NCBI RefSeq assembly: GCF_011398925.1
Contig: NZ_AP022842.1
Span: 4,064,001-4,128,000 of the forward strand
DNA length: 64,000 nucleotides
Source of the DNA: Bacillus sp. KH172YL63
GTDB lineage: Bacteria > Bacillota > Bacilli > Bacillales > Bacillaceae_B
Direction of reading: 5' to 3'
In this document: piece by piece, positions 10,657 through 18,562 of the stretch
Layout of the letters: each line of letters starts with the position of its first letter
How positions within the stretch are numbered: the stretch's first letter is position 1
Made by a program: the position numbers and the translations under genes
Notes under the pieces: generated by a model
Databases searched by the model: none
The model's input: only the letters and a program-made list of their open reading frames with translations
What the model was told of the DNA's origin: nothing

Positions 10657-11063
10657 CTATGTCATCCACCTTTATCATTTCAAGCTTCTTCTTTACATTT
10701 TAAGAGTGAAGAATACTGGATTATCAAGTATTTCCCCACCACGCTTCTTTGAAAGTATAAAAGAAACCCTTTGAATTCTCAAGTATTATCCACAAACTGA
10801 AGATTCTCTTCTTATAACTGTGGATAAACCTGTGGATGGTGTGAATAATTCTGAAAAAAGAGATAGTTATCCTCTCACCCTGTCTCTAGTCCTCCCTGAA
10901 GGAATTTGTCGAATGATCCACACAAAAAAACTGAACCATTTTTCATCAAGAAATGATTCAGTCAATTACCACGTTATTTCACCGCTATTTTAACATTCAG
11001 AGATTTTTGTCGAAAAATCTAAAGATCCAGCTTCATCGTAATGCAGTTATCCACTGTGGATAA
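10601..11063. promoter_or_regulatory. DnaA-box cluster around sua5-ywlB
   Basis: Perfect TTATCCACA boxes (either strand) at 10601-10609, 10619-10627, 10786-10794, 10819-10827 and 11055-11063. Near-matches lie at 10831-10839 and 11047-11055. The last pair forms the palindrome AGTTATCCAC-T-GTGGATAACT inside ywlB. A chance 9-mer match is expected about once in 130 kb counting both strands, so five in 463 bp is not random. From memory, a DnaA-bound cluster is known near ywlC in B. subtilis. Confidence 0.7.
10923..10965 (-). terminator. intrinsic terminator of ywlB
   Basis: Minus-strand stem ACTGAaTCATTT / AAATGGTTCAGT followed by seven T. Confidence 0.8.
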
Positions 11064-11462
11064 CTTCTGGGCGTGCACGAAAGGCTTCAGCTCGTCCACA
11101 GTCGCTTCCTTCTCCTGTTGAAAACCTAATAAATCGAAAAACGTCAGCGATGCTTTGCGATTCGAGATTAAGTAGAGTCGCTGCAGTTCCTTTTCTTTTG
11201 CCAGCTTTAAAATTTCCTGAAAGAGGGCAAACAATTCTTCACTTTCAAATGACGAGGTAACAACAAGCGAGCGAAGCAGTCCAATTTTTCCTTGAACCTC
11301 GATTCCAAGCGTCCCGATGAGCCGGTCTTCCTCGTCCTCCACTACTAAAAAACAATCAATGCCATCCTTGACCCCTTCTGTACTCAATCCCGCTTTCAAT
11401 AAAAAGGCAACCACTTCATGAATGTCCTCATGGTTTGCCTGACGAATCACTTTCAACATCAT
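11019..11462 (-). CDS. ywlB: GNAT-family N-acetyltransferase YwlB
   Basis: 147 residues with a GNAT-like pattern: a beta-strand start (IRQANHEDIHEVVAFL), a central strand DRLIGTLGIEVQGKIGLLRSLVV and a helix ending LYLISNRKASLTFFDLLGF. The acetyl-CoA loop is not a clean R/Q-x-x-G-x-G/A, so the substrate and even activity are uncertain. It sits between spoIIR and sua5, as ywlB does in B. subtilis. Two adjacent ATG codons are possible starts behind an AAGGGGG site. Confidence 0.75.
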   Translation of the reverse strand: MMLKVIRQANHEDIHEVVAFLLKAGLSTEGVKDGIDCFLVVEDEEDRLIGTLGIEVQGKIGLLRSLVVTSSFESEELFALFQEILKLAKEKELQRLYLISNRKASLTFFDLLGFQQEKEATVDELKPFVHAQKLSTVDNCITMKLDL

Positions 11463-11605
11463 CCCATCCCCCTTATTCTCTTATACCCTAGTTTATATGT
11501 ATGAGGAGAAAGAGAAGATAGAACTGAAATTGGTAGAAAGCTAGTTTTAAAAGTACTGTTTCCCTGAAGGAGTCGAAATCCGACCTTCGTTTCTAAGTGA
11601 CAGCG

Positions 11606-11640
11606 TAAAAAAAGCCCCATCCCTAAAGATGAAGCTTCCA
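11606..11640 (-). terminator. intrinsic terminator of spoIIR
   Basis: Stem AAGCTTCATC/GATGGGGCTT followed by seven T on the minus strand, immediately after the spoIIR stop. Confidence 0.85.
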
Positions 11641-11642
11641 CC

Positions 11643-12368
11643 CTACTTACTGAATATACCTTTGAACAAGTCTACTACGAAGAAGCGAACCTCTACTTCT
11701 TCCTCTTCCCCCTCTTCTACAAAGACCGGGTCCGGCTGGATCTCGTTGACCATGCGGGATTCTTCCCGGTTCGCACCCGTTTCCACCGCAGCTTCTTCAG
11801 GATCCACTTCAGTCACTTCGTTGCCGCTTGCTTCTACGGTCGTTTCAAATCCCGGACTTCTGACTGCCGTGCCTGTGGAGAAATCAAGGAAGCAGAGAGG
11901 CGGATAAAGGACGCACCACCAATTCGCCCCTTCCCCTTTCCCTAACGTAATCAGCACCGCTTCATATTCCCCTGCCGGATAAAGATACTGACCGTACAGT
12001 TTTGTAGGAAAATTCACTTTTCCAAAATCCACTTTCACCGATTGATCCATGCCTTCTGCTGCCACTACCTTTTCCGCAATCATTTGAAGCTCAGGAAGAC
12101 CGGCTTTGATCACTGTTTTCGCTTCATCCTGTGACGTCAGCTCCGCCACCCACTTCGTGATCTCCTTATTCACTTCATCCCGGACCAGCCTTTTCACCGC
12201 CTGATCTTCCTCCAGATCACTGTTGGCCAAAATCCGCAGCCTGATTGCTTCTTCCGGGATCACCGTCGCCTCCTGTGCCGCCATTTCCTGTTTCGGTATA
12301 TATAAACTTAGAATCGTTCCTAATGATAGAATCAAGATATATAATAGTACAGTATGTTTTGTTTTCAT
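11643..12368 (-). CDS. spoIIR: stage II sporulation protein R
   Basis: 241 residues. Secreted signalling protein made in the forespore that activates SpoIIGA, so that pro-sigma-E is processed in the mother cell. An N-terminal membrane or signal segment (about 7-25) is followed by the conserved RLRILANSDLEEDQAVKRLV region and the GEGANWWCVLYPPLCFLD block. The C-terminal tail is unusually acidic, with Glu-rich runs. ATG start with GGGGGAGAGG. A sigma-F-like promoter lies just upstream, as its role predicts. Confidence 0.93.
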   Translation of the reverse strand: MKTKHTVLLYILILSLGTILSLYIPKQEMAAQEATVIPEEAIRLRILANSDLEEDQAVKRLVRDEVNKEITKWVAELTSQDEAKTVIKAGLPELQMIAEKVVAAEGMDQSVKVDFGKVNFPTKLYGQYLYPAGEYEAVLITLGKGEGANWWCVLYPPLCFLDFSTGTAVRSPGFETTVEASGNEVTEVDPEEAAVETGANREESRMVNEIQPDPVFVEEGEEEEVEVRFFVVDLFKGIFSK

Positions 12369-12389
12369 TTCCTCTCCCCCTCAGTAAAA

Positions 12390-12419
12390 CAGTCTTGTCA
12401 AAAGGGGCGAATCTTAAAC
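12390..12419 (-). promoter_or_regulatory. candidate sigma-F promoter of spoIIR
   Basis: Minus strand GTTTA (12419-12415), 15 bases, then GACAAGACTG (12399-12390). Against the sigma-F pattern GTWTA-N15/16-GGNNANANTN only the second -10 base differs. spoIIR is sigma-F dependent in B. subtilis. Confidence 0.5.
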
Positions 12420-12463
12420 TAGTAAAATAACATTTTTTTGATGAGGAGGCTGCGAAGGGAAGA

Positions 12464-12580
12464 GTTGATAATAAATGGGGAGATCTCGATAATATATTTT
12501 GGAAAGTCGATAATAAGTGGACCGAACTCGATAATATATCCTTAAAGTCGATAATAAATGCCCCAAACTCGATAATACAG
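12464..12580. repeat. phased short-word array B (word TCGATAATA)
   Basis: Six GATAATA words start at 12467, 12488, 12509, 12530, 12550 and 12571: period 21, 21, 21, 20, 21. Units alternate strictly between G/T-T-C/T-GATAATAA-(A/G)-TG and CTCGATAATA(T/C), so the real repeat is a dimer of about 42 bp. AAAGT precedes two odd words, as it precedes words in arrays A and C. It lies between the prmC terminator and spoIIR. Confidence 0.85.
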
Positions 12581-12649
12581 CATGGCCCACCAGCCTAAAA
12601 CCACTACAACCCCCCCACAAAAACATCCACCACTTCATTTTCCACACAA

Positions 12650-12681
12650 AAAAGCCCCCGATCACCACAACCGGAGGCCAA
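12650..12681 (-). terminator. intrinsic terminator of prmC
   Basis: Stem GCCTCCGG/TCGGGGGC followed by TTTTTTG on the minus strand. Confidence 0.75.
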
Positions 12682-12686
12682 ACCTA

Positions 12687-13559
12687 CTATTTTCTCACAC
12701 AAAACACCATGCGATCTTTTCCATTAATATCATTGACGACTTCTGTTTCAGCTTCTGGGAATGTTGCCTTCAGCAATGCTGCGACGGTCTGCCCCTGACC
12801 TACACCGACTTCAAAACCGATGAGGAAGCGTTCCTTCATCACGGAAGGCAGTTCTTCCATGAATCGCTTATAGAGATCATAGCCATCTTCCCCGCCGAAT
12901 AAAGCGAGTTCCGGTTCGTGGCCGACGACTACTTCCGATAAGGTCTCCCGATCGGTCAACGGAATGTAGGGAGGGTTCGATAGAAGAATGTCGAGCCTGC
13001 GGCCGTCACGGATCATCGGCTGAAGCAGGTCCCCTTCCAAAAAGTCGATATCCGCTCCCAGCCTGTCAGCGTTTTCCCTGGCAACGGCCAACGCTTCCCG
13101 AGAAATATCCACTGCGGTCATAGAGAGAGAAGGGCGCGCCGCTTCAAGCTTGAACGTGACCGCGATCGCACCGCTTCCGGTTCCAATATCCGCTGCCTGT
13201 AACGGTACCTCTTTATCAGGGAAAAGTGCTTTCACCTTCTCCAAAGCGAAATAGACCAGCTCTTCGGTTTCCGGACGCGGGATGAGCACATGCCCATTGA
13301 CGACAAACGTCCGGCCATAGAACTCCTCGACTCCGATAATATGCTGAATCGGCACACCACCGACATGCTCGTGTATCCCTTTCTGAAATTTATCCCACAT
13401 TTCTTGAGGAACGGACCTCCGCTGTTCTGCGAGCAGTTGCGAACGGGATAGTCCCATCAGATGCCGTAAATAGATTTCTCCCACATTTTCATCACGGTTC
13501 TGTTCCACTAAAAAAGAAGAAGCCCATTTAAGGGCTTCAAATACTGTAACAGCTGTCAC
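12687..13559 (-). CDS. prmC: release factor glutamine methyltransferase
   Basis: 290 residues. Uses S-adenosylmethionine to methylate the Gln of the GGQ motif in release factors RF1 and RF2. A helical N-terminal domain is followed by a Rossmann methyltransferase: ADIGTGSGAIAV (SAM loop, about residue 120) and the catalytic NPPYIP. The start is GTG at 13559, directly abutting the prfA stop, so translation is coupled to that of its own substrate protein. Confidence 0.95.
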   Translation of the reverse strand: MTAVTVFEALKWASSFLVEQNRDENVGEIYLRHLMGLSRSQLLAEQRRSVPQEMWDKFQKGIHEHVGGVPIQHIIGVEEFYGRTFVVNGHVLIPRPETEELVYFALEKVKALFPDKEVPLQAADIGTGSGAIAVTFKLEAARPSLSMTAVDISREALAVARENADRLGADIDFLEGDLLQPMIRDGRRLDILLSNPPYIPLTDRETLSEVVVGHEPELALFGGEDGYDLYKRFMEELPSVMKERFLIGFEVGVGQGQTVAALLKATFPEAETEVVNDINGKDRMVFCVRK

Positions 13560-14633
13560 TTACGCTTGTTCCATTCTTTCAAGGAGTTTGGTTTGGTCTT
13601 CGATGATCAGTGCATCGATGACGTCATCCATCTTCCCTTCAAGGATTTGGTCAAGCTTTTGGATCGTCAGGCCGATACGGTGATCCGTGACACGGTTTTG
13701 TGGGAAATTGTACGTACGGATACGTTCCGAACGGTCACCAGTACCAACGGCTGACTTACGATTTGCATCGTACTCCGCCTGTACTTCACGTTGGAATTTA
13801 TCGTAAACACGAGCGCGCAATACTTTCATTGCTTTCTCTTTGTTTTTGATTTGTGATTTTTCATCCTGACAGGATACGACGACACCTGTTGGCATGTGCG
13901 TCAAACGGACGGCCGACATGGTCGTGTTGACACTTTGTCCCCCTGGTCCGCTGGATGCGAATGTGTCGACACGGATGTCTTTATCGTGGATATCCACTTC
14001 GACTTCCTCGGCTTCCGGAAGGCACGCTACCGTTGCAGTCGACGTATGGATACGTCCGCCCGATTCTGTTTCAGGCACACGTTGTACACGGTGGGCACCG
14101 TTTTCGTATTTCATCTTTGAAAATGCGCCGTTCCCGTTGATCATGAAAATGATCTCTTTGTATCCACCGACACCGGTGGAGTTCGCTTCCATGACTTCGA
14201 TCTTCCAGCCTTGTGATTCAGCGTAGCGGCTGTACATGCGGTAAAGGTCACCGGCAAACAGTGCGGCTTCATCCCCACCTGCAGCACCACGGACCTCCAT
14301 GATTACGTTCTTGTCATCGTTCGGGTCTTTCGGAATCAATAATATTTTCAGACGGGCTTCCAATGCTTCGATTTGCTCTTCAAGCTCGGAAACTTCTTCC
14401 TTCACCATTTCGCGCATATCTGCATCAAGCTTATCATCCAGCATCGCCTTGGCGTCTTTATACTGCCCAGAAAGTTCTTTATATTCTCGATATGCTTCTA
14501 CCGTTGCTTGGATGTCTGATTGTTCTTTTGAATAATCTCTTAGCTTCTTTGGGTCATTCACAATTTCTGGATCACTCAACAATTCATTTAACTTATCGTA
14601 GCGATCTTCCACTGCTTGTAAACGATCGAACAC
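13560..14633 (-). CDS. prfA: peptide chain release factor 1
   Basis: 357 residues, full-length RF1. The GGQ peptidyl-hydrolysis motif is in [20 protein letters not shown]. The codon-recognition domain and the C-terminal [14 protein letters not shown] are intact. Reads UAA and UAG stop codons. In operon with prmC, which modifies it. The reading starts at an apparent GTG ([12 protein letters not shown]) following a TGAGGTGAATAGCT ribosome site. Confidence 0.96.
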   Translation of the reverse strand: MFDRLQAVEDRYDKLNELLSDPEIVNDPKKLRDYSKEQSDIQATVEAYREYKELSGQYKDAKAMLDDKLDADMREMVKEEVSELEEQIEALEARLKILLIPKDPNDDKNVIMEVRGAAGGDEAALFAGDLYRMYSRYAESQGWKIEVMEANSTGVGGYKEIIFMINGNGAFSKMKYENGAHRVQRVPETESGGRIHTSTATVACLPEAEEVEVDIHDKDIRVDTFASSGPGGQSVNTTMSAVRLTHMPTGVVVSCQDEKSQIKNKEKAMKVLRARVYDKFQREVQAEYDANRKSAVGTGDRSERIRTYNFPQNRVTDHRIGLTIQKLDQILEGKMDDVIDALIIEDQTKLLERMEQA

Positions 14634-14734
14634 AGCTATTCACCTCAATTTTAATCCATAACAGTCTAATTATATTATATGAAAGTGGTAAACACAAGGA
14701 GCATCAAGGGAGGCAAACTGTGGACTTTCCTATG

Positions 14735-14775
14735 TAAAAGGCGGACAGATCAGCATCCTGACCTGTATCCACCCA
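14735..14775 (-). terminator. intrinsic terminator of the YhcN-type lipoprotein gene
   Basis: Long stem GGTGGATACAGGTCAG / CTGATCTGTCCGCC followed by TTTT on the minus strand. Confidence 0.75.
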
Positions 14776-14778
14776 CAA

Positions 14779-15231
14779 TTATCTTTCGATGATTTTCACT
14801 TGGATATCATAGCGGGGAATCGCTTTTTGAAGCGTTTCTTTCAGCATCGCTTCCTCTTTGTTCGTCTCCGCCATCGTCATCTCTTTCTTCGTATGGGCAG
14901 TCACCCACATTTTCTCGCCATTGATCCATACTTCATCAGGCTCAAATCTTGAGTTTTCCCTGACCACTTCCCGGGCCTTATCTTCAAACTCCCCCATCCT
15001 GTTCGAAGTCGCACCCGGTGAATTCGTCAAGTTCGGGAAATTCGGGTTTTGATCGGTGATTTCCCTTACGTTCTCATCCTGGCGTTTATCCATTTCTGCC
15101 ATTTTATTATCGATGAAGCGGGTCCCGCCCCCATCCTGATGGATACCATATTCCGACTCCTGATTCACACCGCATGCAGTGATCAACAGTAAGAAAAGTG
15201 TAAAGAGCAAAGCGGACATAAGTTTTTTCAT
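14779..15231 (-). CDS. YhcN/YlaJ-family spore lipoprotein
   Basis: 150 residues from ATG 15231 (MKKLMSALLF), with AGGAGGTG seven bases upstream. A lipoprotein signal peptide ends in the lipobox LITAC, so Cys would be acylated. The mature part is hydrophilic. The segment DKAREVVRENSRFEPDEVWIN and the C-terminal ending IPRYDIQVKI resemble the YhcN/YlaJ sporulation lipoproteins, which are found in spore membranes. The family call rests on these patterns and the lipobox. It lies between tdk and prfA. Confidence 0.75.
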   Translation of the reverse strand: MKKLMSALLFTLFLLLITACGVNQESEYGIHQDGGGTRFIDNKMAEMDKRQDENVREITDQNPNFPNLTNSPGATSNRMGEFEDKAREVVRENSRFEPDEVWINGEKMWVTAHTKKEMTMAETNKEEAMLKETLQKAIPRYDIQVKIIER

Positions 15232-15392
15232 GATGTGACACCTCCTGATGTTAGGATTTCCTGAAGGAGGGTGGATATGCACAGGTCTGAATGGAGACAT
15301 GGATAAGCTTATAGGAAATATATGTTATTAAAATCTTTACAATCCTGAATCACCCCAACACGGTTCCGCCTCATTGCCACATTATTTCCCCA

Positions 15393-15426
15393 TAAAAAAA
15401 CAAAGCCGCATCTCCACGGCTTTGTT
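15393..15426 (-). terminator. intrinsic terminator of tdk
   Basis: Stem ACAAAGCCG/CGGCTTTGT followed by seven T on the minus strand. Confidence 0.9.
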
Positions 15427-15438
15427 CTCATTCATTCT

Positions 15439-16050
15439 TTAGCTTTCTTTCACCATATCAGGCGTGACGCTCATCCCGGTTGGGACTTCGTGATGATGGC
15501 GGCATCTCGGCTCATAGGCTTCTGATGCACCGACGAGGATGACCGGGTCATCATAGCATGCCGGTTCGCCATTGATCAATCGCTGTGTACGGCTTGCAGG
15601 AGAGCCGCATACTGCGCAAACGGCTTGAAGCTTCGTCACTTGCTCGGCAATCGACATTAAGAACGGCATCGGACCGAACGGCTCTCCCCGGAAGTCCTGA
15701 TCAAGACCTGCGAGGATCACCCGGTATCCGCTGTTCGCTAACGTTTGGACAACTTCAACGATGCCTTCATCGAAAAATTGCACCTCATCGATCGCAACCA
15801 CATCCACCTCTGGATTCAGGTCATCGAGGATGACACGGGATCCCTCTACTGCTTTGGCAATAACAGAGGTACCATTATGAGATACAACCGATTCATCGCT
15901 ATAGCGATTATCTAATTTTGGCTTATACACAGCAATTTCCTGTTTTGCAAATTGAGTGCGGCGCACACGGCGGATCAGTTCCTCGGATTTCCCTGAGAAC
16001 ATGCTGCCGCAAATGACTTCCACCCAACCCGTTTGTTTCATGACATACAC
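15439..16050 (-). CDS. tdk: thymidine kinase
   Basis: 203 residues, type II thymidine kinase. Phosphorylates thymidine with ATP in salvage. The P-loop is [10 protein letters not shown], and the catalytic Glu-containing DEVQFFD follows. The structural zinc ligands are in CAVCGSPA and the later C-R-H-H-H segment. The lasso region [21 protein letters not shown] is intact. Downstream of rpmE, as in B. subtilis. Confidence 0.96.
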   Translation of the reverse strand: MYVMKQTGWVEVICGSMFSGKSEELIRRVRRTQFAKQEIAVYKPKLDNRYSDESVVSHNGTSVIAKAVEGSRVILDDLNPEVDVVAIDEVQFFDEGIVEVVQTLANSGYRVILAGLDQDFRGEPFGPMPFLMSIAEQVTKLQAVCAVCGSPASRTQRLINGEPACYDDPVILVGASEAYEPRCRHHHEVPTGMSVTPDMVKES

Positions 16051-16180
16051 GAAAGCGCCTCTCCTTCCTTACACATTATTCTATAGTTAAACAGTCTGAC
16101 TGTTAGGATAAATGAACGATTCTTTATTATAAAGCATTCCTTTATGTACGGGAAAAATGCTTGAAATTCAGTAATTTGGC

Positions 16181-16218
16181 AGAAAAAAAGAGGCACAGCT
16201 CAATTGGAACTGCCTCTA
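16181..16218 (-). terminator. hairpin terminator 1 between rpmE and tdk
   Basis: AGAGGCA/TGCCTCT stem with seven T on the minus strand. It is one of three consecutive hairpins in this gap. Confidence 0.7.
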
Positions 16219-16243
16219 TTTTCCCACACTTTGCTTCTTGACG

Positions 16244-16282
16244 TAAAAAAACAGGCAAGCATGAAGATCCTTGCCTGTTTTT
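16244..16282. terminator. bidirectional hairpin terminator 2 between rpmE and tdk
   Basis: ACAGGCAAG/CTTGCCTGT stem flanked by seven A on one side and five T on the other. Confidence 0.8.
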
Positions 16283-16293
16283 CTGATAGAAGA

Positions 16294-16344
16294 GAAAGCC
16301 CGGAACATTCGTGCCTAGGCACAAAGGCGTTCGAGAGGGCTTTC
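16294..16344 (-). terminator. hairpin 3, next to the rpmE stop
   Basis: GAAAGCCC/GGGCTTTC outer stem enclosing GTGCCTAGGCAC. It has no long T run of its own; hairpin 2 downstream would complete termination. Confidence 0.55.
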
Positions 16345-16354
16345 TGGCTCTTCA

Positions 16355-16567
16355 TTATTGTTGTTGATTTTTAAGACCGTATTTTTTGTTGAAACGGTCA
16401 ACACGACCACCTGCATCAGCGAATTTCTGACGGCCTGTGTAGAATGGATGGCATTCAGAACATACCTCAACGCGCATTTCTTCCGCTACAGAACCAGTTT
16501 CAAATTCGTTACCGCAAGCACAGCTAACTTTGATCATGTTGTACTTAGGATGAATTCCTGATTTCAT
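16355..16567 (-). CDS. rpmE: 50S ribosomal protein L31 (zinc-binding type)
   Basis: 70 residues from ATG 16567 ([10 protein letters not shown]). It has the four Cys of the zinc-binding form: CACGNEF and [10 protein letters not shown]. This is the C+ paralogue that in B. subtilis is replaced by the Cys-less YtiA under zinc starvation. The alternative ATG nine bases upstream touches the AAGGAG ribosome site and is unlikely. It has its own strong promoter and a structured leader. Confidence 0.93.
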   Translation of the reverse strand: MKSGIHPKYNMIKVSCACGNEFETGSVAEEMRVEVCSECHPFYTGRQKFADAGGRVDRFNKKYGLKNQQQ

Positions 16568-16694
16568 TACTTTCATCTCCTTCCGCCCTGAATCATCTGA
16601 GACAGAGTAATTTATTACGAAGATATATGTGATATGAGCATAAGCATGAGAGTGATTGCCAGCCCCTTACCACATCCATTTTTTAAAACACATT
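16568..16694 (-). promoter_or_regulatory. structured rpmE leader, candidate L31 autoregulatory element
   Basis: About 125 untranslated bases lie between the predicted start near 16694 and rpmE. ATGTGGT and ATCACAT arms enclose a GGGGCTGGC-containing middle. Leader RNAs that bind L31 are known in Firmicutes. I cannot confirm a match without a covariance model. Confidence 0.35.
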
Positions 16695-16700
16695 GACACT

Positions 16701-16729
16701 ATTATAACAAGGACATGCAATATTTGCAA
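16701..16729 (-). promoter_or_regulatory. sigma-A promoter of rpmE
   Basis: Minus strand TTGCAA (16729-16724), 17 bases, TATAAT (16706-16701). Confidence 0.75.
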
Positions 16730-16788
16730 CCTGAAAAATTGGAAGTTACAGTCATCATTTGTCCCTTTATAAAGCTTCGGATACTAGA

Positions 16789-18051
16789 TTAACGCTTCTT
16801 CGACTCTTCTGTCAAGACATTGAAAAACTCTTCATTTGTCTTCGATTGCTTCAGCTTGCGCATCAGCTTCTCGGCGAAATCAGGCTGATCGGACATGGCT
16901 TTGCGGATCGCCCACAGCTTCTCCAAATGATCCGGTTTGACGAGCAGCTCTTCGCGGCGCGTTCCGGAACGGCGGATGTCGATTGCCGGGAAGATGCGTC
17001 TTTCGGCAAGCGCACGGTCAAGGTGAAGTTCAAGATTCCCTGTTCCTTTGAACTCTTCATAAATCACATCGTCCATACGGGAACCGGTGTCTACAAGTGC
17101 AGTAGCAAGAACCGTCAAGCTTCCACCCTCTTCAATATTACGGGCAGCACCGAAGAATCGCTTCGGACGGTGGAACGCAGCAGGGTCGATACCGCCTGAA
17201 AGCGTCCGTCCGCTTGGCGGGATGACCAGGTTGTACGCACGGGCCAAACGGGTGATGCTGTCCATCAGGATGATGACGTCGCGCTTATGCTCGACGAGAC
17301 GCATCGCACGTTCAAGTACCAGTTCCGCCACTTTAATATGATTTTCCGGTACTTCATCGAACGTCGAGCTTACGACTTCCGCTTCCACCGAACGTTCGAT
17401 ATCCGTTACTTCCTCTGGTCGCTCGTCGATGAGGAGGATGATCAATTCCGCTTCCGGATGGTTCGTTGTGATCGAGTTTGCGATCTCCTTGATCAGCATC
17501 GTTTTACCGGCTTTAGGCGGGGCAACGACAAGCCCACGCTGACCGAAACCGACCGGTGCAATCAAGTCCATGATGCGGGTCGAGATTTTATTCGGTTCTG
17601 TTTCAAGCTTCATCTGACGATCTGGATACAACGGCGTCAAGCCTGGGAAATGCACGCGCTCCTTAGCTGAATCCGGCTCTTCCCCGTTGACCATTTCCAC
17701 GTGAAGCAATCCGAAATAACGTTCGTTTTCTTTCGGGGGACGGACCTTCCCTGACACTTTGTCACCATTTCTCAAGTCGAAACGACGGATCTGGGATGCA
17801 GAAATATAAATGTCCTCAGAGCTTGGTGAGTAGTTGATTGGACGCAAGAATCCGAAGCCCTCTGACTGGATGATTTCCAGGACACCTTCCATGAAGAAGA
17901 AGCCTTCTTGTTCTGCACGCACCTTCAAGATGGCAAAAATCAATTCTTTTTTTGTTAATTTGCTATAATAAGAAACTTTGTATTGTTTGGCTAGCTCATA
18001 AAGCTCTTTCAGCTTCATGTTTTCCAAGCTAGAGATTGTTAGTTCTTCCAT
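16789..18051 (-). CDS. rho: transcription termination factor Rho
   Basis: 420 residues from ATG 18051 (MEELTISSLENMKLKELYEL). N-terminal helical and cold-shock-like RNA-binding domain with RPINYSPSSEDIYIS, then a RecA-type ATPase. Walker A is APPKAGKTMLIKEI, Walker B is ELIILLIDERPEE, and the arginine-finger region follows. Hexameric RNA helicase that ends transcripts and suppresses antisense RNA. The longer in-frame extension to 18174 lacks a ribosome site. B. subtilis rho is autoregulated through its leader. Confidence 0.95.
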   Translation of the reverse strand: MEELTISSLENMKLKELYELAKQYKVSYYSKLTKKELIFAILKVRAEQEGFFFMEGVLEIIQSEGFGFLRPINYSPSSEDIYISASQIRRFDLRNGDKVSGKVRPPKENERYFGLLHVEMVNGEEPDSAKERVHFPGLTPLYPDRQMKLETEPNKISTRIMDLIAPVGFGQRGLVVAPPKAGKTMLIKEIANSITTNHPEAELIILLIDERPEEVTDIERSVEAEVVSSTFDEVPENHIKVAELVLERAMRLVEHKRDVIILMDSITRLARAYNLVIPPSGRTLSGGIDPAAFHRPKRFFGAARNIEEGGSLTVLATALVDTGSRMDDVIYEEFKGTGNLELHLDRALAERRIFPAIDIRRSGTRREELLVKPDHLEKLWAIRKAMSDQPDFAEKLMRKLKQSKTNEEFFNVLTEESKKR

Positions 18052-18154
18052 TATGACACCACGCTTTATTAATTTGTCCTGCTGATTGAATATAAGATCT
18101 AAGAAGAGAATGCCGTTTGACTGTAAGGGGTTGTCCGCTTCATCCAGAAACCGG

Positions 18155-18256
18155 TCACATCCAACTCTGAACAATCTCTTGTGCTAAATGGCTTTCCATT
18201 AAGAGAATTTCCCAGTAGGCATGGAGAGTGAATACCGCTCGTTCAGCAGGTCTCAT
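18155..18256 (-). CDS. possible 33-codon upstream reading frame in the rho leader
   Basis: ATG 18256 to TGA 18155 encodes MRPAERAVFTLHAYWEILLM plus 13 residues ending QSWM. The ATG coincides with the predicted transcription start, so it would be leaderless. There is no ribosome site. It could act in rho autoregulation or be chance. Confidence 0.25.
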   Translation of the reverse strand: MRPAERAVFTLHAYWEILLMESHLAQEIVQSWM

Positions 18257-18262
18257 GCAATC

Positions 18263-18290
18263 ACTATAGGGGATCTCTGGAAAGCGTCAA
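18263..18290 (-). promoter_or_regulatory. sigma-A promoter of rho
   Basis: Minus strand TTGACG (18290-18285), 16 bases, TATAGT (18268-18263). It gives a leader of about 205 bases. Confidence 0.6.
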
Positions 18291-18481
18291 AATCGGGTAG
18301 ATTTTTCTAAAATGAAGAATAATGTTGAAGCATAAATATAAAGAAAAATACTGAAGATTTAAACCTTATCTATTGTAACCATCTTTTCATTAAGAATCAA
18401 TAACCGGGGCATAAAAGGAAGGCAAGTTTGGTAGATAGGCAGTATTTTTCCGACCTTTGAAGGGTAAAAGTGAGTGATAAG

Positions 18482-18520
18482 AGTGGGGATGGGGACTCGC
18501 TCGTCCCATCCCGCTCCCTT
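18482..18520 (-). terminator. hairpin after glpX without a strong T run
   Basis: Stem GGGATGGGAC/GTCCCCATCCC is followed by CACTCTTATC rather than a U tract, so termination may be weak or may need Rho, whose gene lies next. The remainder of the glpX-rho gap (18300-18480) shows nothing else. Confidence 0.5.
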
Positions 18521-18562
18521 ATATGTGAAGAGTTGGTTTCTCTCTCGTCGTATCTTTATCTA

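Noticed and set aside
17694..17712. CACGTGAA in rho as a second parS
   Set aside because: Three mismatches to the 16-bp consensus, and it lies in conserved coding sequence.
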